From an uncultured Blautia sp. (GTDB lineage: Bacteria > Bacillota > Clostridia > Lachnospirales > Lachnospiraceae), in the NCBI GenBank assembly GCA_900541985.1, contig UQLX01000002.1:1-64000 (forward strand): a DNA stretch of 64,000 nucleotides, in the 5' to 3' direction. The notes below the pieces were generated by a model. It had not been told where the DNA came from. It saw nothing but the letters and a program-made list of their open reading frames with translations, and made no database searches. Both the position numbers and the translations under genes were made by a program. This document shows, in pieces, positions 51,404 through 61,245 of this stretch. Position 1 is the first letter of the stretch. Every line of letters begins with the position of its first letter.

Positions 51404-52624
51404 ATGCAAGAGCAAGCGAAAAAAAAGAAAAAACAGGCTCCGGATCCTCGACATTCTGTGATCGTGGTTGGCGGCGGGGCAGCAGGACTTATGGCCGCTG
51501 TTCAGGCAGCACAGCAGGGTGCTTCTGTTACGATTCTGGAGCACAATGAAAAAACAGGACGTAAGATCTGTGTGACCGGAAACGGTCACTGCAATCTTAC
51601 TAATCTCAATCAGTATAAAGAGGCATACCGGGGAGAAGAACCTGAATTTGTCAGAGAAATCTTCCGTCAGTTTTCTGTAAAGGATACGCTGGATTTTTTT
51701 GAAGAGATCGGAATCCTTACCGTTGAAAAAAAAAGCTGGCTGTATCCGAGAAGCGGACAGGCAAAATCCGTATCTGAGCTTCTGGAACTAAAAGCCCGCA
51801 GCCTGAAAGTAAAGATTAAAACAAGAGAACATGTAAAAAAAGTTTTTCAAAAAGACGGCCTCTGGCATGTACAGACCGAAGGCTGGACTTATCAGGGGGC
51901 AGCCGTGATCCTTGCAAACGGCTCAAAAGCCTCTGCGGTTCCCGGCTCAGACGGAAGCGGCTATGTGATTGCAGAAACACTGGGACATCAGGTGATCCCG
52001 CCTCTTCCGGCTCTTCTGGGGCTAAAATGCCGTGACAAAGGGTTTTCTTCCTGGTCCGGTGTACGGACGGAAGGCAGGCTCACCCTTCTGATCGACGGTG
52101 TTGCCCGGAAAGAAGAAGAGGGAGAGCTGCAGCTTACGGAATATGGAATTTCCGGTATTCCCGTATTCCAGTTAAGCCGATATGCGGTGAGGGCTTTCAG
52201 CCAGAAGAAAAAAGTCGGACTTAAGATCAACTTTTTTCCGGAATATACAGAAGAAACATTACGGACTTTGATAGCAAACAGAAGGAAGTTCTGTCCATAC
52301 CAGACAGAAACAGAACTATTGACAGGGCTTCTTCCGGATAAGCTGATCAAGGTTCTTCTGAAGCAGAAGGATCCTCTTGGCGCCGCCTGTGATTTTGAAC
52401 TGGAAGTAACCGGAAGCACTGGCTTTGAGCAGGCGCAGGTCTGCTCCGGAGGGGTAGATACCAGAGAAGTGGATCCGGTGACGCTGGAATCCCGACTTCA
52501 TAAGGGACTTTTTTTTGCAGGAGAACTTCTTGATATAGACGGAGCATGCGGAGGCTACAATCTCCAGTGGGCATGGTCCAGCGGTGCCGTGGCCGGAATT
52601 TACGGAGCAAAGGAGATTATATGA
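51404..52624 (+). CDS. HI0933/BaiN-type flavoprotein (NAD(P)/FAD-dependent oxidoreductase)
   Basis: This 406-residue FAD protein has a Lys-rich leader (1-18), then VVGGGAAGLMAAVQAAQQGA and the family-specific GRKICVTGNGHCNLTN near 63. At the end GACGGYNLQWAWSSGAVAG closes the FAD site. HI0933 relatives are mostly of unknown function; BaiN in a bile-acid-converting clostridium acts on steroid nuclei, but most homologues stand outside such clusters, as here. It overlaps the next flavoprotein gene by 4 nt (ATGA). Confidence 0.9.
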   Translation: MQEQAKKKKKQAPDPRHSVIVVGGGAAGLMAAVQAAQQGASVTILEHNEKTGRKICVTGNGHCNLTNLNQYKEAYRGEEPEFVREIFRQFSVKDTLDFFEEIGILTVEKKSWLYPRSGQAKSVSELLELKARSLKVKIKTREHVKKVFQKDGLWHVQTEGWTYQGAAVILANGSKASAVPGSDGSGYVIAETLGHQVIPPLPALLGLKCRDKGFSSWSGVRTEGRLTLLIDGVARKEEEGELQLTEYGISGIPVFQLSRYAVRAFSQKKKVGLKINFFPEYTEETLRTLIANRRKFCPYQTETELLTGLLPDKLIKVLLKQKDPLGAACDFELEVTGSTGFEQAQVCSGGVDTREVDPVTLESRLHKGLFFAGELLDIDGACGGYNLQWAWSSGAVAGIYGAKEII

Positions 52625-54210
52625 TACGGATCAGTCAGTTAAAACTTCCTATTACACATACAGAGTCCGAGCTGAAAAAGAAGATCGCAAAGACTCTTCG
52701 CTGCGGCGAAAAATCTTTTTCTTATGAAATTATCCGTCAGTCTCTGGATGCACGCCATAAAGAGGACAAAAAATTTGTCTATACCATAGAGGTATCCATA
52801 GAAAATGAGAAAAAGATCCTGCAAAAAGTTCACAATAATAATATTATGTCAACTAATAAGAAGGAATATGTTTTCCCGAAAGCAGGCGATCGGGTGCTTT
52901 CTCACCGGCCGGTGATTGTGGGAAGCGGTCCTGCGGGGATTTTCTGTGCATGGTATCTTGCCAGGGCCGGATACCGTCCGCTGGTGCTGGAGCGAGGCGA
53001 AGAGGCAGAGAAGCGCCGGGAGACGGTTGACCGGTTCTGGAAAAACGGTGTGCTGGATCCCGAATCCAACGTCCAGTTTGGAGAAGGCGGAGCCGGAACT
53101 TTTTCGGATGGAAAATTAAATACCCTGGTAAAGGACTCCTTCGGGCGCAACAGAGAGGTTCTGAAACGTTTTGTAGAAGCGGGCGCGGACCCGGAAATCC
53201 TGTATCAGCATAAGCCCCATCTTGGCACAGACGTACTGGTAGATATCGTACAGACTTTGCGGCACCAGATCGAGGAGATGGGCGGAAGCTTCCGTTTCCG
53301 CAGCAAGGTTACGGATCTGAAAATTGAAAACGGCCGTCTTACCGGAGTGGAGATCGATCATAAAGAACTCCTTCCGGCTGAAATCTGTGTCCTGGCGATC
53401 GGCCACAGTGCCAGAGATACTTTCTTTATGCTGAAGGACAGGGGGCTTACCATGGAACCGAAAGCCTTTGCCCTCGGACTTCGTGTAGAGCATCCGCAGA
53501 CTCTGATCAATGAGGATCTCTACGGAGAAAAAGAAAACCGGATCCTGGGCGCTGCCAGCTATAAGGTTACCCATACCTGCCGGAACGGAAGAGGAGTGTA
53601 CTCTTTTTGTATGTGCCCGGGAGGCTATGTGGTAAATGCTTCATCAGAAGAAGGACAGCTGGCAGTAAACGGAATGAGCTATCAGGCCCGTGACGGAAAG
53701 AACGCCAACAGTGCAGTGATCGTTACGGTAACTCCGGAGGATTTTCCTCAGGAGGGACCTTTAGGCGGTATTGCTTTTCAGCGGGAGCTGGAGAAAAAAG
53801 CATGGCAGCTTGGACAGGGAAAGGTTCCTGTTCAGATGTTTGGGGACTATTGCGGCCATAAGCCCAGCCAAAGCCTTGGAGAAGTTACTCCCTGTATCCG
53901 GGGGGAATATGTACTTTCCGATGTGCGCTCCATCCTTCCGATAGAAATCGGAGATTCTATAGAAGAGGGAATCCATGCCTTCGGAAAAAAACTGCCTGGA
54001 TTTGACAGAGAGGATGCACTTCTCAGCGGGATCGAAAGCAGGACTTCTTCCCCGGTAAGACTGGTCAGGGACAGAGAGGGTCTGTCGAATATTTCCGGAG
54101 TCTACCCCTGCGGAGAGGGCGCCGGATATGCCGGGGGAATCACCTCTGCAGCCATGGACGGCATTAAAACAGCAGAATGCATTGCATCCGCATATGTGAT
54201 GAATTTGTAA
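52621..54210 (+). CDS. FAD-dependent dehydrogenase (COG2509 family)
   Basis: This 529-residue flavoprotein has an N-terminal alpha/beta ferredoxin-like domain (about 1-85, ISQLKLPITHTESELKKKI). The FAD domain follows with VIVGSGPAGIFCAWYLARAG near 97, LNTLVKDSFGRNREVL near 185, CMCPGGYVVNASSE near 337, and CGEGAGYAGGITSAAMDG near the end. It matches the uncharacterised FAD-dependent dehydrogenases of COG2509. ATG 52621 lies in the stop of the upstream gene (ATGA) with AAAGGAG. Upstream in-frame positions back to 52546 lie inside that gene and are not used. The substrate is unknown. Confidence 0.9.
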   Translation: MIRISQLKLPITHTESELKKKIAKTLRCGEKSFSYEIIRQSLDARHKEDKKFVYTIEVSIENEKKILQKVHNNNIMSTNKKEYVFPKAGDRVLSHRPVIVGSGPAGIFCAWYLARAGYRPLVLERGEEAEKRRETVDRFWKNGVLDPESNVQFGEGGAGTFSDGKLNTLVKDSFGRNREVLKRFVEAGADPEILYQHKPHLGTDVLVDIVQTLRHQIEEMGGSFRFRSKVTDLKIENGRLTGVEIDHKELLPAEICVLAIGHSARDTFFMLKDRGLTMEPKAFALGLRVEHPQTLINEDLYGEKENRILGAASYKVTHTCRNGRGVYSFCMCPGGYVVNASSEEGQLAVNGMSYQARDGKNANSAVIVTVTPEDFPQEGPLGGIAFQRELEKKAWQLGQGKVPVQMFGDYCGHKPSQSLGEVTPCIRGEYVLSDVRSILPIEIGDSIEEGIHAFGKKLPGFDREDALLSGIESRTSSPVRLVRDREGLSNISGVYPCGEGAGYAGGITSAAMDGIKTAECIASAYVMNL

Positions 54211-54220
54211 AAAAACAAAG

Positions 54221-54248
54221 GAGAGAGTATACATCTCTCTCTTTTTAT
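54221..54248 (+). terminator. Intrinsic terminator after the flavoprotein pair
   Basis: GAGAGAG (54221-54227) pairs with CTCTCTC (54235-54241) around a 7-nt loop, followed by TTTTTATG. Confidence 0.85.
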
Positions 54249-54305
54249 GTTAAAATAAAGTTTGATTCTTTCCCGGTCTCTTGCAGAGAATAAAGGGTAA
54301 AAGAT

Positions 54306-55004
54306 ATGAAACAGACTATGAAAGATCTGCCGGAGTGGGAACGGCCTTACGAAAAATGCATCCGGGAGGGAGAGGGATCCCTCAGTGACAGCGAGCTTCT
54401 TTCCGTAATCCTGCGGTGCGGAACCCGCGGCAAAAGTTCTCTGGCTCTGGCAAATGATATACTGAAACACATGCAGGAATCTTCCTATCCCGGACTGCCT
54501 GGGATTCTTCACAGTTCTCTTGCGGAACTCGAGAGGATCCATGGTGTGGGCAAGGTGAAGGCGGTTCAGCTGAAATGCATCGGAGAACTTTCGAAAAGAA
54601 TCTCAGCTGCTGCTGCCCGACCCTCTCTATGCTTCCATCATCCGGACTCCATAGCAGCCTATTATATGGAGCAGCTCCGTCATCAGGAGCAGGAATTGAT
54701 GATCTGTATGATGCTGGATAATCGAAACCATCTTCTTGCGGAACGGCTGATTTCCAAGGGTACCGTAAATGCCACTCTTGTAACGCCAAGAGAAATCTTT
54801 ATGGAGGCAGTGCGAAGCCATGCGGTAAGTCTGGTACTGATCCATAATCATCCCGGAGGAGACCCTTCTCCCAGTCTCTGTGATATCGAGGTAACCAGAC
54901 GTATCTTCCAGTCAGGGGAGCTCCTGGGAATTGCTCTTCTGGATCACATTATCATAGGGGATCACAGATATATCAGCTTTAAAGAAGAGGGACTGATGAA
55001 ATAA
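54306..55004 (+). CDS. radC: RadC family protein (JAB/MPN domain)
   Basis: This 232-residue protein has a helix-hairpin-helix region (SELLSVILRCGTRGKSS; LERIHGVGKVKAVQLK) and a C-terminal JAB domain with the metal motif LVLIHNHPGGDPSPSLCDI near 178. The name comes from a withdrawn DNA-repair phenotype, and the function is unknown. In Firmicutes it typically lies just before mreB, as here (12 bp). Confidence 0.95.
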   Translation: MKQTMKDLPEWERPYEKCIREGEGSLSDSELLSVILRCGTRGKSSLALANDILKHMQESSYPGLPGILHSSLAELERIHGVGKVKAVQLKCIGELSKRISAAAARPSLCFHHPDSIAAYYMEQLRHQEQELMICMMLDNRNHLLAERLISKGTVNATLVTPREIFMEAVRSHAVSLVLIHNHPGGDPSPSLCDIEVTRRIFQSGELLGIALLDHIIIGDHRYISFKEEGLMK

Positions 55005-55015
55005 AGGGGCATTTT

Positions 55016-56029
55016 ATGCTGATAAAAAGAACATATGGAATAGACCTTGGAAGCAGTACCATCAAGGTGTATTCTTTTTTGAGAAATAAAAGCTATCTTG
55101 AAAAGAACATGATCGCATCCAGAGGACGCAGGATAATTGCCGTGGGCAATGAAGCATACGATATGTTTGAAAAAGCGCCAGCAGACATCGTTGTAAATTC
55201 GCCGATGGCTTTTGGCATGGTTGCCAATCTGGAGCTTCAGGAAATCGCACTCTACAGCATGATGACAAAAATTGATACGTTTCTGGGAATGGGCTCTGAT
55301 ATGTATTTTTCGGTTCCCCTGGATATGACAGCTGTAGAAAAAAGAGCTTATTATCATGTGGCAAACGGTCACTGGCTTCGGAAAAACAGAGTTTTTATGG
55401 TAGAGGCGCCTGTTGCAGATGCCCTTGCCATGGGAGTAAAGCTGGAAGATAATCCGGGAAGCATGATCGTAAATATCGGGGCGCAGAGTACACAGTTTTC
55501 TATTATTGCCGATGGAAAGGTCATTATATCAAAGAAAGTTCCCATTGGCGGGAGACAGATGAATGAGGCAATCTGCAGCGAGATTCGCAAACGCTATAAT
55601 CTGCAGATCGGCACCCGGACCGGAAAGCGGCTGAAGCTTGCCATGGGACGGCTGAATGACCAGCGTAAGGAGGCCCGTAAGGTTGTGGGAATCGACAGCA
55701 TCTCCGGACTTCCAAGAGAAGAAATCATTTCCGGTTATGTGGTAAACGCCGGTATCATGAACTGTGTCAATGAGATTGCTGCGGAAATGAAAACCTTTCT
55801 GGAAAGAATGCCTCCGCAGATTGCCTACCGTATCTCGGGAGAGGGCATTTATCTGACAGGAGGCAGCACACGGCTTCCTTACATAGACAATTATCTTGCA
55901 AGCTACACCGGTTTTTCTTTCCGACTGTCGGATCTTTATGAAACTTCTGCCGTCTGTGGTCTGGAGCGTATCATCCGGGACAGGGAACTGGAAAAATGGG
56001 CGCAGCCTGTTAAACAGCGCAAATTATAA
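55016..56029 (+). CDS. mreB: MreB-like rod shape-determining protein (divergent)
   Basis: This 337-residue actin-fold protein opens YGIDLGSSTIKVYSF, the phosphate-1 loop, has VNIGAQSTQFSIIADG near 158 (phosphate-2), and GIYLTGGSTRLPYIDNYL near 280 (adenosine loop). It is more diverged than usual: the RPMxDGVI segment of MreB reads NSPMAFGMVANLELQ, and the first loop has SSTIKV where MreB has TANTLV. The order mreB-mreC-mreD-PBP2 makes the role clear: it guides side-wall synthesis. The start at 55016 has AAAGGGG. A second, more standard MreB may exist elsewhere. Confidence 0.87.
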   Translation: MLIKRTYGIDLGSSTIKVYSFLRNKSYLEKNMIASRGRRIIAVGNEAYDMFEKAPADIVVNSPMAFGMVANLELQEIALYSMMTKIDTFLGMGSDMYFSVPLDMTAVEKRAYYHVANGHWLRKNRVFMVEAPVADALAMGVKLEDNPGSMIVNIGAQSTQFSIIADGKVIISKKVPIGGRQMNEAICSEIRKRYNLQIGTRTGKRLKLAMGRLNDQRKEARKVVGIDSISGLPREEIISGYVVNAGIMNCVNEIAAEMKTFLERMPPQIAYRISGEGIYLTGGSTRLPYIDNYLASYTGFSFRLSDLYETSAVCGLERIIRDRELEKWAQPVKQRKL

Positions 56030-56048
56030 TTTTTTAGGGGTATGATCC

Positions 56049-56948
56049 ATGAAAAACCTGAAAAAGAAATTTCGATTTCGAATCAAATTAAAAAGCAGAC
56101 ATCTGCTGGTGATCATGACTTTTTTCTGCATCAGCGCCATTGTTGCCACTCTGGCATCCGGAATCACTTCCGCACCTCTGAAGGAGGCTGCCGGACTGAT
56201 CGTAGTTCCTTTTGAAAAATCGATTTCTGCCATAAGCCGGCAAATCGGAGATTTCCGCAGCAGCTTTCAGGAAAAGGAAGATCTGCTGAAACAGAATAAA
56301 GAACTCCGGACAGCGGTAGATACTCTGACGGAACAGAACAATGTGCTGATACAGAATCAGGCAGAACTTGCACGGCTGGAGGAGCTGTATGCTCTGGATG
56401 AGGAATATTCCTCTTATCCCAAGGTGGCCGCCCGCATTATCTCCAAGGATCCAGGAAACTGGTATGATACCTTTACGATCAACCGGGGCAGCAATGACGG
56501 CATCCGCGTGGACAACAATGTTATTGCCGGTAAGGGACTGGCAGGCATTGTCACTGAAGTAGGATCCACCTGGGCTACCGTCCGCTCCATCATAGATGAC
56601 AGCAGTAATGTCAGTGCTATGACGGTAAGTACAGATGATACCTGTGTGGTCGGTGGAGATCTGGAACTGATCGATGAGGGCAAACTCCGGTTCAGCCAGC
56701 TTTATGACAGGGAGGACAAGGTTTCCATAGGAGAACGTATTGTCACCTCCAATATCAGTGAAAAATATGTAGAAGGTCTGTTTATCGGCTATGTCAGTGA
56801 GATTGAACTGGATACCAATAATCTTACAAAAACAGGAACTATTGTAACTCCGGTTGATTTCCAGCATCTTAGGGATGTCTTTGTCATTACGGTAAACAAA
56901 CAGGATTCCATACAGGGAGAGGGTTCCCGGGAAGGAGCCGAAAAATGA
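56049..56948 (+). CDS. mreC: Rod shape-determining protein MreC
   Basis: This 299-residue bitopic protein has a basic N-terminus, one membrane segment at about 19-40 (LLVIMTFFCISAIVATLASG), a coiled coil at about 65-105 (FQEKEDLLKQNKELRTAVD...), and two beta-barrel domains outside the cell (VAARIISKDPGNWYDTFTI; NVIAGKGLAGIVTEV). It links MreB to the elongation PBP. Its stop overlaps the mreD start (ATGA). Confidence 0.95.
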   Translation: MKNLKKKFRFRIKLKSRHLLVIMTFFCISAIVATLASGITSAPLKEAAGLIVVPFEKSISAISRQIGDFRSSFQEKEDLLKQNKELRTAVDTLTEQNNVLIQNQAELARLEELYALDEEYSSYPKVAARIISKDPGNWYDTFTINRGSNDGIRVDNNVIAGKGLAGIVTEVGSTWATVRSIIDDSSNVSAMTVSTDDTCVVGGDLELIDEGKLRFSQLYDREDKVSIGERIVTSNISEKYVEGLFIGYVSEIELDTNNLTKTGTIVTPVDFQHLRDVFVITVNKQDSIQGEGSREGAEK

Positions 56949-57472
56949 AAAGCAAACTGATCCTTTTTGCTACGATCATTTCCTGCTTTCTGCTGCAGTC
57001 TACCGTGATCCACCGGATCGCAATAGGCTCCATCACGCCTAATCTGCTGCTGATCCTGTGCGTTTCCATGGGATTGATGCGCGGACGTAAAAGCGGTATG
57101 TGGACAGGCTTTTTCTGTGGGCTCCTGACAGATCTGTTTTTCGGATCCGTACTGGGCTTTTATGCTCTCGTATATATGTATGTCGGCTTTTTCAGCGGCT
57201 ATGCATATCGTATCTACTATGATGATGATCTGAAAGTCCCCATGCTACTGACGGCAGTCATGGATCTTTTTTATAATCTGGCTGTTTATGGGCTTCAGTT
57301 TCTCCTGCGGGGGCGTCTGGGGCTTTTTACCTATCTGTACAGGATCATTATTCCGGAAATTGTATATACGGTATTTCTGACAGTGATCGTATACAGGATC
57401 TTCTATTACATTAACCACCATTTTATGAGTCCTGTAAGGAAAGAAAGTGAGTCTATTTGGGTACTAAAATAA
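56945..57472 (+). CDS. mreD: Rod shape-determining protein MreD
   Basis: This 175-residue protein has about five membrane segments and the MreD stretch ITPNLLLILCVSMGLMRGRKSG, then GFFCGLLTDLFFGSVLGFYAL. It works with MreC and the PBP. It overlaps mreC by 4 nt and the PBP2 gene by 16 nt. Confidence 0.93.
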   Translation: MKSKLILFATIISCFLLQSTVIHRIAIGSITPNLLLILCVSMGLMRGRKSGMWTGFFCGLLTDLFFGSVLGFYALVYMYVGFFSGYAYRIYYDDDLKVPMLLTAVMDLFYNLAVYGLQFLLRGRLGLFTYLYRIIIPEIVYTVFLTVIVYRIFYYINHHFMSPVRKESESIWVLK

Positions 57473-60357
57473 AAAAACTGATCAAAAAAATTCAACTGAA
57501 AAGAACCACGGTGCTGATTATTGTTTTTGTGCTTCTGTCTTTTATCCTGATCCGTCAGGTCTTTGAGCTTCAGATCATTCAGGGCAAGGATTACATCAGC
57601 GAATTTGAAAGCAGGATCACCAAGAAACGTGTTCTCAAAAGTACAAGAGGAAACATTTATGACCGTAACGGAGAGCTTGTGGCCTCCAACGTGCTGTCTT
57701 ATTCTCTGACCTTTGAGGATAATGGAACATATGAGACCAACAGGGAAAAAAATCTTACCTTAAACGGTGTTGCCTACCAGGTTCTTAAAATACTTGCAGA
57801 AAACGGAGACAGTATTTCCGTGGATTTCCATATTATAGTGGATGAAAACGGCAATTATGCTTTTGATGTGGGAGAGGGCTTTACCCTCAGCAGGTTTAAA
57901 GCGGATGTCTACGGTCATCCTCTTATTGATGATCTGACTGAGGAAGAGGCCTCCGCCACTGCGGAAGATATGCTCAATTATCTTACCGGAAGCAAGGGGT
58001 TTTCCATCATCCTGTATGGAAAAGACGCCTATACCCCACAGGAACTGGAAAAATACGGACTTCCCTCAGAACTTTCCAAACAGGAGGCTCTTGACATGGC
58101 GGCAATCCGGTACAAACTGAATACAAACAGCTTTCAGAAGTATATGGCGGCTACCATTGCCACAAATGTCAGTGAAAGCTCTGTCGCAGCAATCATGGAA
58201 AACCAGAGTCGTCTTCAGGGAATTGACGTGCTGGAGGATTCTGTACGCCAGTATGTGGATGACGAGAGCATGGGGCCGGTTCTCGGATATACCGGAAAAG
58301 CTTCTTCTGATGAGCTGGAAGGACTGAAAAAGAAAAATCCGGCTTACTCAAATGATGCGGTCATCGGAAAAGCCGGCATTGAACAGTATATGGAGCTGGA
58401 ACTGCAGGGAAAAGACGGTGAGGAAACTGTTACGGTAGACAACCTGGGAAAAGTACTGAAGATCGATGAAGATACGATTGTGCCTCCGGTTGCAGGTAAT
58501 GACGTTTATATGACCATTGACGCAGACTGGCAGAGCGCCATTTATCAGATTCTGAAACAGCGTGTGGCAGGTGTGCTTTTAACCCGTATTGAAAATACCA
58601 AAGAGTTTGACTTTGAGGCTGTCAAGGATGCCAGCCAGATCTCTGTCCCGATTTATGACGTATATAATGCTCTTGTAGCGAACAGCGTGATCGATATCGG
58701 CCGTTTTGATGATAAAGAAGCTTCCGATATAGAAAAAAATTTATATGCCAGATTTCAACAAAAGCAGCAGGAAGTTTTTGATACAATAACTAGCAGGCTG
58801 ACAAGTGAAGATCCGCCTGCCTATAAAGATGAGCCGGAGGAAATCCAGGAGTATCTGTCCTATATCAGTGATACGATCCTCAGGGATACCCTGGGAGTGA
58901 TCTCAAAGAATGATGTGGACACTTCTGACGCTACCTATCAGGCATGGGCCACAGAGGAGAGTATCAGCCTGAAGGAATATCTGAATTATGCCGCAAGTCA
59001 GAACTGGATCGATATTTCCGTAATTTCTCCCAAAGGAGAATATCTGGATTCCTCTGAGATCTATCAGGCTCTGACTGCATATGTTGTGGATTACCTGAAA
59101 ACGGACTCCGGTTTTTCCAAGCTCCTGTATAAGTATCTTCTTATGAACGATCAGATTTCCGGTCAGGAACTCTGTCTTGTGCTTTATGAGCAGGGAATCC
59201 TTTCCAAAGATGACGATGCCTATTCCCGACTGGCAGACGGATCTCTGCCCGCCTACGATTTTATGATAAATAAGATTGCCAATCTTGAGATCGAACCGGC
59301 GCAGCTTGCACTGAAGCCCTGTTCAGCCTCTGCTGTTGTTACAGATGTCAATACCGGAAAGGTAGTAGCCTGTGTATCGTATCCGGGCTATGACAATAAT
59401 CGGCTGAGTAACAATATGGATACGGATTATTATACCAAGCTGTCCCTGGATCTTTCCAGTCCGTTTTTTAACAAGGCTACTCAGCAGACTACCGCTCCCG
59501 GTTCCACACTGAAGCTTTTATCTGCAGTGACAGGAATCATGGATAACCTGGTGGAACCGGATACCTATATTGAGTGTACCGGTACCTTTGATCTGGTAAC
59601 TCCGCCCATCAACTGCTGGAACAAAAGCGGACATGGTTCCCTGGAACTCACAGGAGCCATCGAGCAGTCCTGTAACTATTACTTCAATATGATCGGATTC
59701 GAGGCAGGGAAAAATGAAGAAAAGGAATTTTCAGAAAACCTGAGTCTGTCCAGACTGCAGAAATATGCATCAGAATTTGCTCTGGATCAGAATACAGGAA
59801 TTGAAATTTCAGAAGCATCTCCTCATGTTTCCGACAGCAAGGCGGTTCCTTCCTATATCGGACAGGGAAATCATCTGTACACCACCAGTCAGCTTGCCAG
59901 ATATGTAACAACTCTGGCAACTTCAGGAACAGTGTATAATCTTTCTCTTCTGGATAAGGTCACTGATTCTCAGGGACAGGTGGTCAAGACCTATGACCCT
60001 GTTATCGAAAGAGAAATGGTGGATGTTCCCACCAGCGTATGGCAGGATATACAGGAGGGTATGCGTCGTGTGGTACAGACCCACGAGCAGTTTAACGGAC
60101 TGGGTGTGGCGCTTTCCGGAAAGACCGGTACCGCGGAGATCGATTATCGCCAGCCGAACCACGGACTTTTTATCGGATATGCACCGTCAGATGCACCTCA
60201 GTATTCGGTTGCGGTCCGTATTGCAAATGGTTATTCTTCCGGTAATGCCTGTACCACAGCAAATGATATTATAAAGTACATTTTTGATCTGGCAGAGCCT
60301 GAAGAAATCCTTACGGGCTATGCCTCCACCGACGTCAGCAATACATCCAATGACTGA
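57457..60357 (+). CDS. Penicillin-binding protein 2 (class B transpeptidase) with a large insertion
   Basis: This 966-residue PBP is the elongation-specific transpeptidase. It has one N-terminal membrane segment (about 14-33), a dimerisation/pedestal domain with KSTRGNIYDRNGELVASNV near 65, and the transpeptidase. Active-site motifs are S683-T-L-K686, S738-C-N740 and K889-T-G891. Usual PBP2 proteins are 600-720 residues. The excess is an acidic, helix-rich insertion at about residues 370-615, between TIDADWQSAIYQILK and ASAVVTDVNTGKVVACVSYP, with no motif I know. Start is TTG 57457 inside mreD. It precedes minD by 75 bp. Confidence 0.92.
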   Translation: MGTKIKKLIKKIQLKRTTVLIIVFVLLSFILIRQVFELQIIQGKDYISEFESRITKKRVLKSTRGNIYDRNGELVASNVLSYSLTFEDNGTYETNREKNLTLNGVAYQVLKILAENGDSISVDFHIIVDENGNYAFDVGEGFTLSRFKADVYGHPLIDDLTEEEASATAEDMLNYLTGSKGFSIILYGKDAYTPQELEKYGLPSELSKQEALDMAAIRYKLNTNSFQKYMAATIATNVSESSVAAIMENQSRLQGIDVLEDSVRQYVDDESMGPVLGYTGKASSDELEGLKKKNPAYSNDAVIGKAGIEQYMELELQGKDGEETVTVDNLGKVLKIDEDTIVPPVAGNDVYMTIDADWQSAIYQILKQRVAGVLLTRIENTKEFDFEAVKDASQISVPIYDVYNALVANSVIDIGRFDDKEASDIEKNLYARFQQKQQEVFDTITSRLTSEDPPAYKDEPEEIQEYLSYISDTILRDTLGVISKNDVDTSDATYQAWATEESISLKEYLNYAASQNWIDISVISPKGEYLDSSEIYQALTAYVVDYLKTDSGFSKLLYKYLLMNDQISGQELCLVLYEQGILSKDDDAYSRLADGSLPAYDFMINKIANLEIEPAQLALKPCSASAVVTDVNTGKVVACVSYPGYDNNRLSNNMDTDYYTKLSLDLSSPFFNKATQQTTAPGSTLKLLSAVTGIMDNLVEPDTYIECTGTFDLVTPPINCWNKSGHGSLELTGAIEQSCNYYFNMIGFEAGKNEEKEFSENLSLSRLQKYASEFALDQNTGIEISEASPHVSDSKAVPSYIGQGNHLYTTSQLARYVTTLATSGTVYNLSLLDKVTDSQGQVVKTYDPVIEREMVDVPTSVWQDIQEGMRRVVQTHEQFNGLGVALSGKTGTAEIDYRQPNHGLFIGYAPSDAPQYSVAVRIANGYSSGNACTTANDIIKYIFDLAEPEEILTGYASTDVSNTSND

Positions 60358-60432
60358 TGTGCTGCTGTATGGGGGATACAAAAGAAAAGACCAGAAGTAT
60401 GGAACATATATCTTTTAGGAGGAATCAGAAAC

Positions 60433-61221
60433 ATGGGTGAAGTCATTGTTATTACGTCCGGAAAGGGCGGTGTGGGAAAAACAACAACCGTTGCCAATAT
60501 CGGTACCGGCCTGGCCATGATGGGGAAAAGGGCAGTTGTAGTAGATACCGATATAGGACTGCGAAATCTGGATGTGGTACTGGGACTTGAAAACAGAATC
60601 GTCTACAACCTTGTAGATGTAATCAATGGCAGCTGTCGTCTGAAGCAGGCGCTGATCAGGGACAGGCGTCATCCGGAGCTGTTTCTCCTGCCGTCTGCAC
60701 AGACAAAGGATAAATCTGCCGTTTCCCCGGAGCAGATGATCAAGCTTACAGACGAACTGCGGGAAGAGTTTGATTATATCCTTCTGGATTGTCCTGCAGG
60801 AATTGAACAGGGATTTAAAAATGCCATCGCAGGAGCGGATAAAGCCCTTGTTGTGACCACTCCTGAGGTATCTGCCATCCGGGATGCAGACAGGATCATC
60901 GGTCTTCTGGAGGCAAACAGCCTTCGGGATATCCATCTGATCATAAACCGTCTGAGGCCGGATATGATTGCCCGAGGAGATATGATGTCTGTAGATGACG
61001 TGATCGAGATCCTTGCTGTGGATCTGATCGGAACGATTCTGGATGATGAACAGATTGTTATTTCTACCAATCAGGGAGAACCACTTTCCGGCAGAAAATC
61101 CCAGGCGGAAGAGGAGTACAGGAATATCTGCCGGAGACTTCTGGGAGAAGAGGTTCCTTTTATGGAAATCCGTCAGAAAAAAGGAATGTTCCGCAGACTC
61201 AGTAGCATTTTCAAAAAATAG
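60433..61221 (+). CDS. minD: Septum site-determining protein MinD
   Basis: This 262-residue ParA-type ATPase has the deviant Walker A KGGVGKTTTVANIG at 10-23, VVVDTDIGLRNLDVVLGLE, and LLDCPAGIEQGFKNAIAGAD near 117. The C-terminal amphipathic membrane helix is FRRLSSIFKK. It recruits MinC and MinE at the membrane to place the division septum. MinC, normally encoded just upstream, is absent from this position; the gene before it is PBP2. minE follows. Confidence 0.95.
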   Translation: MGEVIVITSGKGGVGKTTTVANIGTGLAMMGKRAVVVDTDIGLRNLDVVLGLENRIVYNLVDVINGSCRLKQALIRDRRHPELFLLPSAQTKDKSAVSPEQMIKLTDELREEFDYILLDCPAGIEQGFKNAIAGADKALVVTTPEVSAIRDADRIIGLLEANSLRDIHLIINRLRPDMIARGDMMSVDDVIEILAVDLIGTILDDEQIVISTNQGEPLSGRKSQAEEEYRNICRRLLGEEVPFMEIRQKKGMFRRLSSIFKK

Positions 61222-61245
61222 CAGACAAAAAGGAGGGACTTTTCT

